Source of the DNA: Microlunatus lacustris
Lineage (GTDB): Bacteria > Actinomycetota > Actinomycetes > Propionibacteriales > Propionibacteriaceae
Direction of reading: 5' to 3'
Assembly: GCA_039527025.1 (NCBI GenBank)
Contig: BAAAJN010000001.1
Span: 1-64,000 of the forward strand
DNA length: 64,000 nucleotides
The translations under genes were made by a program, and so were the position numbers. Under the pieces are notes generated by a model. It made no database searches and was not told where the DNA came from. It saw only the letters and a list, made by a program, of their open reading frames with translations. Within the stretch, counting starts at the first letter, position 1; every line of letters starts with the position of its first letter. Shown in pieces: positions 44,234 to 51,846 of the stretch.

Positions 44234-45133
44234 TCAGGTGCGAGGCGGCTCGGGGAGGTCGGTGGTGTCCGCCAGCGCCCAGCGCAGCGTCAGCATCGCC
44301 GAGCGGGCCAGCGGCCGGACGAGCACCCGGTCCGCCGTGGGCAGCGTGGGCAGCAGCAGCGTGGCGCGCACCCAGGGCGGCAGGGTCGAGACCGCACCCG
44401 CGGCCAGCACGCCGAAGCCGAGCCGCGCGGGACCGGTGAGCGGAGGGTTGCGGAGCAGCATCGCCGCCACGTCGCGGGCAGCCGGGGTGCTCCGCAGCTC
44501 CGGCCGGTAGCGGGCCAGCAGGGCCACGACCTGCTCCCAGGTCTGGGGCGGGTCGACGACGCCCAGCCGCTGGGCCACCTCGCCCGACTGCACCACGTAG
44601 GCGTCGACCTCGGCCTCGCCCAGCCGCCGGGGGCCGAAGGCCTGGAAGGTGGTCACGAAGCTGTCGACCTGGGCGGCGTGCACCCAGCCCAGCAGGTGCG
44701 GGTCGCTCGCCGCATAGGGCCGGCCGGACGGCGTCGTCCCGGTCACCCGGCGGTGGATCGCCTGGACGATCCTGATGATGCGCTCGGCGTCGGTGACGGT
44801 GCCGTAGGTGGTGGTCGCCAGGTAGCGACTGGTGTTCTGCAGTCGACCCCAGGGGTCGCCCCGAAATCCGGAGTGCTCGCTCACGCCCTGCATGGCCACC
44901 GGGTGCAACGACTGCAGCAGCAGCGCGCGGATGCCGCCGATGAACATGGACGTGTCGGCGTGCACCTGCCAGATCACGTCGCTTTCGGAGAACCAGCGCT
45001 CGCCCTCGCTGAACCAGATCCGCTCGTGGCTCTCGTTGAACTCCGCGCCGCCGATCCGGTCCCGCAGCATCTTGGCCAGGCCGGCCCGCTGACGCCCGAT
45101 CAGTGGTCGGGGATCCAGCAGCAGGGGAGGCAT
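44234..45133 (-). CDS. DUF2236/MpaB-like oxygenase family protein
   Basis: This encodes a 299-residue protein. The family pattern includes ALLLQSLHPVAMQGVSEHSG and GRLQNTSRYLATTTYGT, with the conserved His and Arg residues of DUF2236, and HAAQVDSFVTTFQAFG. Relatives include the latex-clearing protein and MpaB, which hold a b-type haem; whether this one does is unknown. Reverse-strand TACGAT (complement of 45141-45146) lies seven bases before the ATG, so the mRNA is probably leaderless; a GTG immediately upstream is an alternative start. Confidence 0.85.
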   Translation of the reverse strand: MPPLLLDPRPLIGRQRAGLAKMLRDRIGGAEFNESHERIWFSEGERWFSESDVIWQVHADTSMFIGGIRALLLQSLHPVAMQGVSEHSGFRGDPWGRLQNTSRYLATTTYGTVTDAERIIRIVQAIHRRVTGTTPSGRPYAASDPHLLGWVHAAQVDSFVTTFQAFGPRRLGEAEVDAYVVQSGEVAQRLGVVDPPQTWEQVVALLARYRPELRSTPAARDVAAMLLRNPPLTGPARLGFGVLAAGAVSTLPPWVRATLLLPTLPTADRVLVRPLARSAMLTLRWALADTTDLPEPPRT

Positions 45134-45210
45134 CACCCGGATCGTACGCTGGGCCCACAAGCGTCCGGGGCGGTCCGCCGAGCCGGTACGACCCCGACGA
45201 GGAGGCCCCG

Positions 45211-47106
45211 ATGGGCGCGTACGCCGAGGAGCACCGCCGCAGCCTGGACGACCCGGAGGGCTTCTGGGGGGAGCAGGCGCGGGCCGTCGACTGGTTCACC
45301 CGGCCGCGCACCGTGCTCGACCGCGAGGCCCCGCCGGCCGGCCGCTGGTTCCCCGACGGCGTGCTCAACACCTGCTACAACGCGCTCGACCGGCACGTCG
45401 TCCGGGGCCTGGCCGACGAGCCGGCGCTGATCTTCCACTCCGCCTACTCCGGCACCCGGCGCACGTACACCTACGCGGACCTGCTGCAGGAGGTGGCCCA
45501 GCTCGGCGGCGGGCTCCGCGAGCTCGGGGTCGAGCCCGGCGACCGGGTGGTCATCTCGATGCCGATGGTGCCCGAGGCGGTCATCGCCATGCTGGCCTGC
45601 GCCCGGCTCGGTGCGGTGCACTCGGTGGTGTTCGGCGGCTTCGCCGCGGCCGAGCTCGCCGCCCGCATCGACGACGCCCGGCCGAAGGTGGTGCTGATCT
45701 CCTCCTGCGGCCTGGAGCCCGGCCGGGTGGTGGAGTACAAGCCGCTGCTGGACGCCGCGCTCGAGCGGAGCTCCCACCAGCCCGACTACGTGGTCGTCCA
45801 CCAGCGCCCCGAAGCCGTGGCCGAGCTCCGGGGCGAGCGCGAGCTCGACCTCGCCCTGCTGATGCGGCCCGGCCAGTTCCAGCCGGCCGGCTGCGCCGAG
45901 CTGGCGGCCACCGACCCGCTCTACATCCTCTACACCTCCGGCACCACGGGGAAGCCGAAGGGGATCGTCCGCGACCACGGCGGGCACGCCGTCGCCCTGG
46001 CCTACTCCATGCGGGCCGTCTACGACGTCGGCCCCGGGGACGTGGTGTTCACCGCCAGCGACGTCGGCTGGGTGGTCGGCCACTCCTACATCGTCTACGC
46101 GCCGCTGCTGGTCGGCGCGACGACCGTGCTCTACGAGGGCAAGCCGGTGGGCACGCCGGACGCCGGGTCGTTCTGGCGGGTGGTCAGCGAGCACCGCGCC
46201 ACGGTGCTGTTCACCGCCCCGACGGCCATCCGCGCCATCCGCCGCGTCGACCCCGACGGGTCCCTGGTCCGCCGCTTCGACCTGTCCAGCCTGGAGACGC
46301 TGTTCCTGGCCGGCGAGCGCCTCGACCCGGACACCTTCCGCTGGGCAGGGGAGCAGCTCGGCGTCCCCGTCGTCGACCACTGGTGGCAGACCGAGACCGG
46401 GTGGCCGATCGTCGCCAACCCCCGCGGCCTCGAGCCGCTGCCGATCAAACCCGGATCGCCGTCGGTGCCCGTCCCGGGCTACGACGTGGCGGCGCTCGGT
46501 CCGGACGGCACCGTGCTGCCACCGGAGCAGGAGGGGGCGCTCTGCCTGCGGCTGCCGTTGCCACCCGGCACGCTGCCCACCCTCTGGGGCGACGACGACC
46601 GGTTCCGCCGCAGCTACCTCGACACCTTCCCCGGCTGGTACCTCAGCGGCGACGGCGGCCACCTCGACGCCGACGGCTACGTCTTCGTCATGGGCCGCAC
46701 CGACGACGTGATCAACGTCGCCGGGCACCGGCTCTCCACCGGCGTGATGGAGGCCGTGCTCGCCGCGCACCCCGCCGTCGCCGAGTGCGCGGTGATCGGG
46801 GTCGCCGACGAGCTCAAGGGCCAGGTCCCGCGGGCGCTGGTGGTGCTCGCCGACGGCGTGCAGACGCCGCCCGACCAGCTGGCCGAGGAGCTGGTCGCGC
46901 TGGTCCGGAGCGAGATCGGACCGGTCGCGTCGCTGCGCCGGGTGGACGTGGTGGCGGCGCTGCCCAAGACCCGTTCCGGCAAGCTGCTGCGCCGCACCAT
47001 GCGGGAGATCGCGGACGGGGGCCCGGGCGCCGTCCCGTCCACCGTCGAGGACGCCGGGGTCGTCGAGCGGCTCCGCCCGGTGCTGCGGGCGGGCCGCATC
47101 GGCTGA
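45211..47106 (+). CDS. Propionyl-CoA synthetase-like acyl-CoA synthetase
   Basis: This encodes a 631-residue AMP-forming ligase of the Acs/PrpE family. P-loop YTSGTTGKPKGIVRDHGG (the RDxGG ending is typical of PrpE), DHWWQTETGWPI, and the C-terminal LPKTRSGKLLRR with the acetylatable Lys. It probably activates propionate or another short acid, complementing the acs gene at 26.4-28.4 kb. ATG at 45211 follows GACGAGGAGG. Longer in-frame starts add a Pro/Gly-rich leader and are less likely. Confidence 0.9.
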   Translation: MGAYAEEHRRSLDDPEGFWGEQARAVDWFTRPRTVLDREAPPAGRWFPDGVLNTCYNALDRHVVRGLADEPALIFHSAYSGTRRTYTYADLLQEVAQLGGGLRELGVEPGDRVVISMPMVPEAVIAMLACARLGAVHSVVFGGFAAAELAARIDDARPKVVLISSCGLEPGRVVEYKPLLDAALERSSHQPDYVVVHQRPEAVAELRGERELDLALLMRPGQFQPAGCAELAATDPLYILYTSGTTGKPKGIVRDHGGHAVALAYSMRAVYDVGPGDVVFTASDVGWVVGHSYIVYAPLLVGATTVLYEGKPVGTPDAGSFWRVVSEHRATVLFTAPTAIRAIRRVDPDGSLVRRFDLSSLETLFLAGERLDPDTFRWAGEQLGVPVVDHWWQTETGWPIVANPRGLEPLPIKPGSPSVPVPGYDVAALGPDGTVLPPEQEGALCLRLPLPPGTLPTLWGDDDRFRRSYLDTFPGWYLSGDGGHLDADGYVFVMGRTDDVINVAGHRLSTGVMEAVLAAHPAVAECAVIGVADELKGQVPRALVVLADGVQTPPDQLAEELVALVRSEIGPVASLRRVDVVAALPKTRSGKLLRRTMREIADGGPGAVPSTVEDAGVVERLRPVLRAGRIG

Positions 47107-47137
47107 GCGCCCGCGCGGAGCAGACAGCCCGCGCAAG

Positions 47138-47156
47138 CCAGGTTAGGCTCGCCTTA
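47138..47156 (+). promoter_or_regulatory. IdeR/DtxR-type iron box overlapping -10
   Basis: CCAGGTTAGGCTCGCCTTA matches the iron-box consensus TTAGGTTAGGCTAACCTAA at 14 of 19 positions. The centre TAGGCT (47144-47149) is also a good -10 box, and the ATG begins seven bases later. An iron-loaded repressor here would block the promoter, and the mRNA would be leaderless. Confidence 0.8.
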
Positions 47157-48208
47157 TGACGACGGTGGAGGCGCGGCCTGACCTCCGCCTGCGCCCCGCT
47201 CCCCGACCGGTGCGCACCCGGCGGTTGCTGGGTCTCCTCGTCACCGCGGCGGTCCTGCTGCTGCTCGCCTACGTCAGCCTCGCCGTCGGCACCCGGACCA
47301 CCGGCCTCAGCGCGGTCTGGGACGCGGTCACCCGCTACGACCCCGGCAACACCGACCACCTGGTCATCCGCGAGCTGCGCCTGCCCCGGACGGTCATCGG
47401 CCTGCTGGCCGGGGCTGCGCTCGGCCTGGCCGGCGCGGTGATGCAGGGCGTCACCCGCAACCCGCTCGCCGACCCGGGGCTGCTGGGCGTCAACGCCGGC
47501 GCCTCGCTGTTCGTGGTGCTGGCGATCACCCTGTTCGGGGTGACCAGCGCCCTCGGCTACATCTGGTTCGCCTTCGCCGGGGCCGCCGCCGCTGCCGTCG
47601 TCGTCTACGGCGTGGCCGCCCTCGGGCGGGACGGCGCCACCCCGCTCAAGCTGGCCCTGGCCGGCGCCGCGGTCAGCGCGGCGTTCGGCGCCGTCACCAC
47701 GGCCTTCCTGCTGGTGGACCAGGCGACCTTCGACCAGTTCCGGTTCTGGCAGGTCGGCGCGCTGGCCGGCCGGGGGACCGACGTCATCGTCCAGGTCGCC
47801 CCGTTCCTGCTGACCGGCTGCGTCGCCGCGCTGTTCCTCGGCCGGGTGCTGAACACCCTGTCCCTCGGCGACGACGTCGCCCGCGGGCTCGGCGCCCACG
47901 TGGCCCGGTCGCGGGGCGTCTCCGCCGCCGTCGTCGTGCTGCTCTGCGGGTCCGCCACCGCCGCCTGCGGGCCCATCGGCTTCGTCGGCCTCACCATCCC
48001 GCACGTGGCCCGGATGATCGTCGGCCCCGACTACCGCTGGGCCCTGCCGTACTCGATGCTGCTGGCGCCCTGCCTGCTGCTGAGCGCCGACGTCCTCGGG
48101 CGGGTCATCGCCCGCCCCGGCGAGGTGCAGGTCGGCATCGTCACCGCCCTGATCGGGGCGCCGGTGTTCATCGCCCTGGTCCGCCGCCGGCACGTGAGCG
48201 CCCTGTGA
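47156..48208 (+). CDS. Iron-siderophore ABC transporter permease 1
   Basis: This encodes a 350-residue FecCD-type permease with about nine or ten membrane helices. The family segments are LRLPRTVIGLLAGAALGLAG, MQGVTRNPLADPGLLGVNAGA and CGPIGFVGLTIPHVARMIVG. It would import ferric siderophore together with the next two products. Transcription should be iron-repressed through the box overlapping its start. It overlaps the second permease by four bases. No substrate-binding protein gene is present in the operon. Confidence 0.95.
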   Translation: MTTVEARPDLRLRPAPRPVRTRRLLGLLVTAAVLLLLAYVSLAVGTRTTGLSAVWDAVTRYDPGNTDHLVIRELRLPRTVIGLLAGAALGLAGAVMQGVTRNPLADPGLLGVNAGASLFVVLAITLFGVTSALGYIWFAFAGAAAAAVVVYGVAALGRDGATPLKLALAGAAVSAAFGAVTTAFLLVDQATFDQFRFWQVGALAGRGTDVIVQVAPFLLTGCVAALFLGRVLNTLSLGDDVARGLGAHVARSRGVSAAVVVLLCGSATAACGPIGFVGLTIPHVARMIVGPDYRWALPYSMLLAPCLLLSADVLGRVIARPGEVQVGIVTALIGAPVFIALVRRRHVSAL

Positions 48209-49263
48209 CCGCGCTCCGCGAGGCCCCGGCGCTGCTGCCCGCGGACCCGGTCCGCGGCGTCCGCCGCACCCTCCGCCGGCGCACCGTCCTCACCTGCGCC
48301 GGCCTGCTGGGAGTGCTGGCCGCGGCGTTCATGGCCTCGCTGGTGGTGGGGGACTTCCCGCTGGGCGTCGGCGACGTCGTCGCGTCGCTGACCGGGCGCG
48401 GCACCCGGGCGTCGGACTTCATCGTCTACGACCTCCGCCTGCCCCGGGTCCTCAGCGGTCTGCTGGTCGGGTTCGCCCTGGGCATGGCGGGCGCGGTCTT
48501 CCAGACCATGCTCCGCAACCCGCTCGCCAGCCCCGACATCATCGGCATCACCGCCGGGGCCAGCGCCGCCGCGGTGACCGCCCTGCTGCTCTTCGGGCTG
48601 ACCGGCGTCGCCGTGGCCGCCTCGGCCTTCGGCGGCGCGCTGGTGACCGCGCTCGCCATCTACCTGCTGGCCTGGCGCCAGGGCGTCGCGGGCACGCGGC
48701 TGGTCCTGATCGGCATCGGCGTGGGGGCCGTGCTGCTCTCGGTGATCGACTTCCTGATGACCCGGGCGCAGGTCAACGACGCGCAGATCGCCCTGGTCTG
48801 GCTGACCGGCAGCCTCAACGGGGCCGACGCCGACGCGTTGACCCCGCTGGCCGTGCTGGTGGTGGTCGTCGTCCCGCTGACCCTGTGGGCCAGCCGCACG
48901 CTGAGCGGCCTGCAGCTGGGCGACGACACCGCCCGCGCCCTGGGCGTCGGGGTCGAACGGTCCCGGCTGCTGCTGATGCTGTTCGCCGTCGCGCTGGCCG
49001 CCGTGGCCACCTCCGTCGCCGGCCCGGTCGGCTTCGTCGCGTTCGTGTCCGGACCGATCTCCCGTCAGCTGACCGGCTCCGCCGGCGCCGGCCTGGTCCC
49101 GGCCGGACTGGTCGGCGCGGCCGTGGTCACCCTGGCCGACTTCACCGGGCAGCACCTGCTGCCCCTGCAGCTCCCCGTCGGCGTCCTGACCGCCGCCGTC
49201 GGTGCCCCGTACCTCATCTACCTGCTGCTGCGCACCAACGCCGCCTCCGCTCGCAAAGGATGA
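48205..49263 (+). CDS. Iron-siderophore ABC transporter permease 2
   Basis: This encodes a 352-residue partner permease with the same signature order: LRLPRVLSGLLVGFALGMAG, TMLRNPLASPDIIGITAGA, and AGPVGFVAFVSGPISRQLTG. It pairs with permease 1 to form the membrane channel. The GTG start overlaps the upstream stop (GTGA). Confidence 0.95.
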   Translation: MTALREAPALLPADPVRGVRRTLRRRTVLTCAGLLGVLAAAFMASLVVGDFPLGVGDVVASLTGRGTRASDFIVYDLRLPRVLSGLLVGFALGMAGAVFQTMLRNPLASPDIIGITAGASAAAVTALLLFGLTGVAVAASAFGGALVTALAIYLLAWRQGVAGTRLVLIGIGVGAVLLSVIDFLMTRAQVNDAQIALVWLTGSLNGADADALTPLAVLVVVVVPLTLWASRTLSGLQLGDDTARALGVGVERSRLLLMLFAVALAAVATSVAGPVGFVAFVSGPISRQLTGSAGAGLVPAGLVGAAVVTLADFTGQHLLPLQLPVGVLTAAVGAPYLIYLLLRTNAASARKG

Positions 49264-49267
49264 CGCC

Positions 49268-50086
49268 ATGACCCTGCTCGAGACCCGCACCACGACCCAC
49301 CAGCTGGAGACCCGCGGCCTGAGCCTCGGCTACGGCGACCGGCTGGTCGTGGAGGAGCTGTCCCTGCCGGTCCCGACGGGCCAGGTCAGCGTGGTCATCG
49401 GGGCCAACGGCTGCGGCAAGTCGACGCTGCTGCGCGGGATGGCCCGGCTGCTGCCCCCGACCGCGGGGGTGGTGCTGCTGGACGGCCGTGACCTGCACCG
49501 GATGCCCAGCCGCTCCGTCGCCCAGGTGCTCGGTCTGCTGCCGCAGGCCCCGACGGCGCCCGAGGGCATCACCGTGGCCGACCTGGTCGGTCGCGGCCGG
49601 CACCCCCACCAGACCTGGTTCCGCTCCTGGTCCGCGGCCGACGAGCAGGCGGTCACCGAGGCGCTGGTGCTGACCGACACCCTGGAGCTGGCCGAGCGCC
49701 CCGTCGACGAGCTCAGCGGCGGCCAGCGGCAGCGCGTCTGGATCGCCATGGCGCTGGCGCAGCAGACCGACCTGCTGCTGCTCGACGAGCCCACCACCTA
49801 CCTCGACCTGGCCCACCAGGTGGAGGTGCTGGACCTGCTCACCGACCTCAACCGGCGGCGCGGCACCACCATCGTGATCGTCATGCACGACCTCAACCTG
49901 GCCTGCCGCTACGCCGACCACCTGGTGGCTCTCAAGGACGGCCGCGTCGTCGCGGCGGGTTCCCCGCACGAGGTGGTCACCTCCCAGACCATCGCCGAGG
50001 TCTACGGCCTCACCGCCCGGGTGATCGAGGACCCGGTCTCGCACACCCCGACCGTCATCCCCGTCGGCCGCCACCACTGCGGCTGA
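49268..50086 (+). CDS. Iron-siderophore ABC transporter ATPase
   Basis: This encodes a 272-residue FecE/FepC-type ATPase. Walker A is GANGCGKSTLLRGM, followed by signature LSGGQRQRVWIAMALA, Walker B LLLLDEPTTYLDL and the switch His in IVMHDLNLA. It drives uptake through the two permeases. ATG at 49268 lies four bases past the previous stop, with AAAGGA just upstream. The operon ends in two hairpins at 50111-50149. Confidence 0.95.
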   Translation: MTLLETRTTTHQLETRGLSLGYGDRLVVEELSLPVPTGQVSVVIGANGCGKSTLLRGMARLLPPTAGVVLLDGRDLHRMPSRSVAQVLGLLPQAPTAPEGITVADLVGRGRHPHQTWFRSWSAADEQAVTEALVLTDTLELAERPVDELSGGQRQRVWIAMALAQQTDLLLLDEPTTYLDLAHQVEVLDLLTDLNRRRGTTIVIVMHDLNLACRYADHLVALKDGRVVAAGSPHEVVTSQTIAEVYGLTARVIEDPVSHTPTVIPVGRHHCG

Positions 50087-50110
50087 GGGCCGCGCGGATC
50101 CTGGGGACCT

Positions 50111-50149
50111 GACCACCCTCACGGTGGTCCGATCCCCGGGATCGGGGAT
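50111..50149 (+). terminator. Double hairpin after the iron transporter
   Basis: GACCACC/GGTGGTC with a five-base loop (50111-50129), directly followed by ATCCCC/GGGGAT around GGGATC (50132-50149). They lie between the ATPase stop and the next gene. Confidence 0.55.
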
Positions 50150-50163
50150 GGGACGATGACGGG

Positions 50164-51651
50164 ATGCCCAGCCTGAGTTCCGACCACATCGACGCCCTGC
50201 GGGCGGCGTTCGTCCGCTCGCGCTACGAGGTGGACGCCGTCGTGGAGCGGATGGGCGCACCGGCGCACGCCGCGCTCGGCCGCAACTCGACCCTGCCGGG
50301 CGTCCGCGCGCTCGGTACGGACGACGACCCGCTGGCCGTCCTCACCCGGCTGTGGCTGCTGCAGCGCGCCGTCCCCGGAGCTGCGCTGGAGGCCGCCCTT
50401 CCCCGTCTGGTCGGGCCGCTGGCCGCGGCCGGGATCCTGGCCCGTGACGGTGACGAGGTGCGCGCCGCGGTCGACGTCCGCCCCTACGCCAGCGACGACG
50501 GTGCCAGCGGCTGGGTGGTCTCCGACCTCTCGCCGAACCTGGACACCGAGGTGGCGCCGATCCGCCCCGACTTCGTGCTCGGCGTGTCCTCGGCCTCGAC
50601 GACGCTTGCCCAGCTCACCCTCCGGCGCACGGTCGGCCGGGCGCTCGACCTCGGCACCGGCTGCGGCGTGCAGAGCCTGCACCTGGCCCGGCACGCGGCC
50701 TCGGTCACCGCCACCGACCTCAACCCCCGCGCGCTGGAGCTGGCCGCGCTCACCGCCGCGCTCAACGGGATCGACGTCGACCTCCGGCTGGGCAGCCTGT
50801 ACGAGCCCGTCGCCGGGGAGACCTACGACCTGATCACCACCAACCCGCCCTACGTGATGTCGCCGCCGCGCAGCGACGCCGACCGGCTGGCCTACCGCGA
50901 GGGCAGCTGGACCTCCGACGGGCTGGTCGAGCAGGTGGTCCGGGGTGGCGTCGAGCACCTCGCCGAGGACGGCACCCTGCAGGTGCTCGCCAACTGGGCG
51001 CACGTCCGCGGCCAGGAGTGGACCGACCGGGTCAGCGGCTGGTTCGCCGGGTCGGGCTGCGACGCCCACGTCGTGCAGCGGGAGGTGCTGGACGTCCACG
51101 AGTACGCCGAGCTCTGGCTGGCCGACGCGGGGCTGGCGGGGTCGCCCGCCTACCTGCCGCGCTACGTCGAATGGCTCGACTACTTCGAGGCGCTGGGCAT
51201 CGAGGCGGTGGGAATGGGCTGGCTGCTGCTGCACCGGGCGGGCCGGGACGTCCCGCAGGTGCGGGTCGAGGACTGGCCGTGGGGCGTCGAGCAGCCGCTG
51301 GCCCCCGCCCTGGAGCGGGAGCTGGACGCGGTGCAGCTCGAGCAGTCCCTGACCGACGAGGCGCTGCTGGCCCGGCACTGGGTGCTCGCGGCCGACGTCG
51401 TCGAGGAGACCACGGGGGTGCCGGGCGAGGCGGATCCCCAGCACCTGGTGCTGCGCCAGCAGCGCGGGTTCCGGCGCGCCACCGAACCGGGCACCGCGCT
51501 GGCGGGCGTGCTGGGGGCCTGCGACGGCGACCTGCCGCTGGGCGCGGTGGTGGCGTCGGTGGCCGGGCTGCTGGACGTCGACGCCGCCGTGCTCACGGGG
51601 GAGGTGGTGCCGGCCGTCCGGCAGCTCGTGGTCGACGGCTTCCTGCACTGA
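50164..51651 (+). CDS. SAM-dependent methyltransferase, N6/N5-type
   Basis: This encodes a 495-residue protein. A helical N-terminal part (about residues 1-145) precedes a Rossmann methyltransferase with motif I LDLGTGCGVQSLHLARHA, VTATDLNPRALELA and motif IV NPPYVMSPP, the NPPY box used to methylate amide or amino nitrogen in RNA, DNA or protein. A C-terminal part with no evident motif follows. The target is unknown. The position just upstream of topA is common in actinobacteria. A -10-like GACGAT precedes the ATG by six bases. Confidence 0.88.
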   Translation: MPSLSSDHIDALRAAFVRSRYEVDAVVERMGAPAHAALGRNSTLPGVRALGTDDDPLAVLTRLWLLQRAVPGAALEAALPRLVGPLAAAGILARDGDEVRAAVDVRPYASDDGASGWVVSDLSPNLDTEVAPIRPDFVLGVSSASTTLAQLTLRRTVGRALDLGTGCGVQSLHLARHAASVTATDLNPRALELAALTAALNGIDVDLRLGSLYEPVAGETYDLITTNPPYVMSPPRSDADRLAYREGSWTSDGLVEQVVRGGVEHLAEDGTLQVLANWAHVRGQEWTDRVSGWFAGSGCDAHVVQREVLDVHEYAELWLADAGLAGSPAYLPRYVEWLDYFEALGIEAVGMGWLLLHRAGRDVPQVRVEDWPWGVEQPLAPALERELDAVQLEQSLTDEALLARHWVLAADVVEETTGVPGEADPQHLVLRQQRGFRRATEPGTALAGVLGACDGDLPLGAVVASVAGLLDVDAAVLTGEVVPAVRQLVVDGFLH

Positions 51652-51734
51652 CCGCGGCGCTCCGGGGCCCCGGGCGGGAGGCCGGGGAGCCGCGCTGCCC
51701 CGGCAGGCTGCAGGGCAGGACTGGACTTCGGTCG

Positions 51735-51740
51735 TAGAGT
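51735..51740 (+). promoter_or_regulatory. Candidate -10 box of topA
   Basis: TAGAGT followed by GAGCGC, the same eleven or twelve bases seen before the leaderless DUF4177 gene at 13641. It implies a leader of about 100 bases before the GTG at 51847 and argues against the longer frame that would start at 51739. Confidence 0.5.
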
Positions 51741-51846
51741 GAGCGCGCCGTCGCCGGTCGAGCACCGCGACGGTACCGACGAGGCGAGGACGTCCGGCGA
51801 GCACGGCCCCGAGGGGCCCGACCAGAGCCGGGAGAAGAGGAACAGC

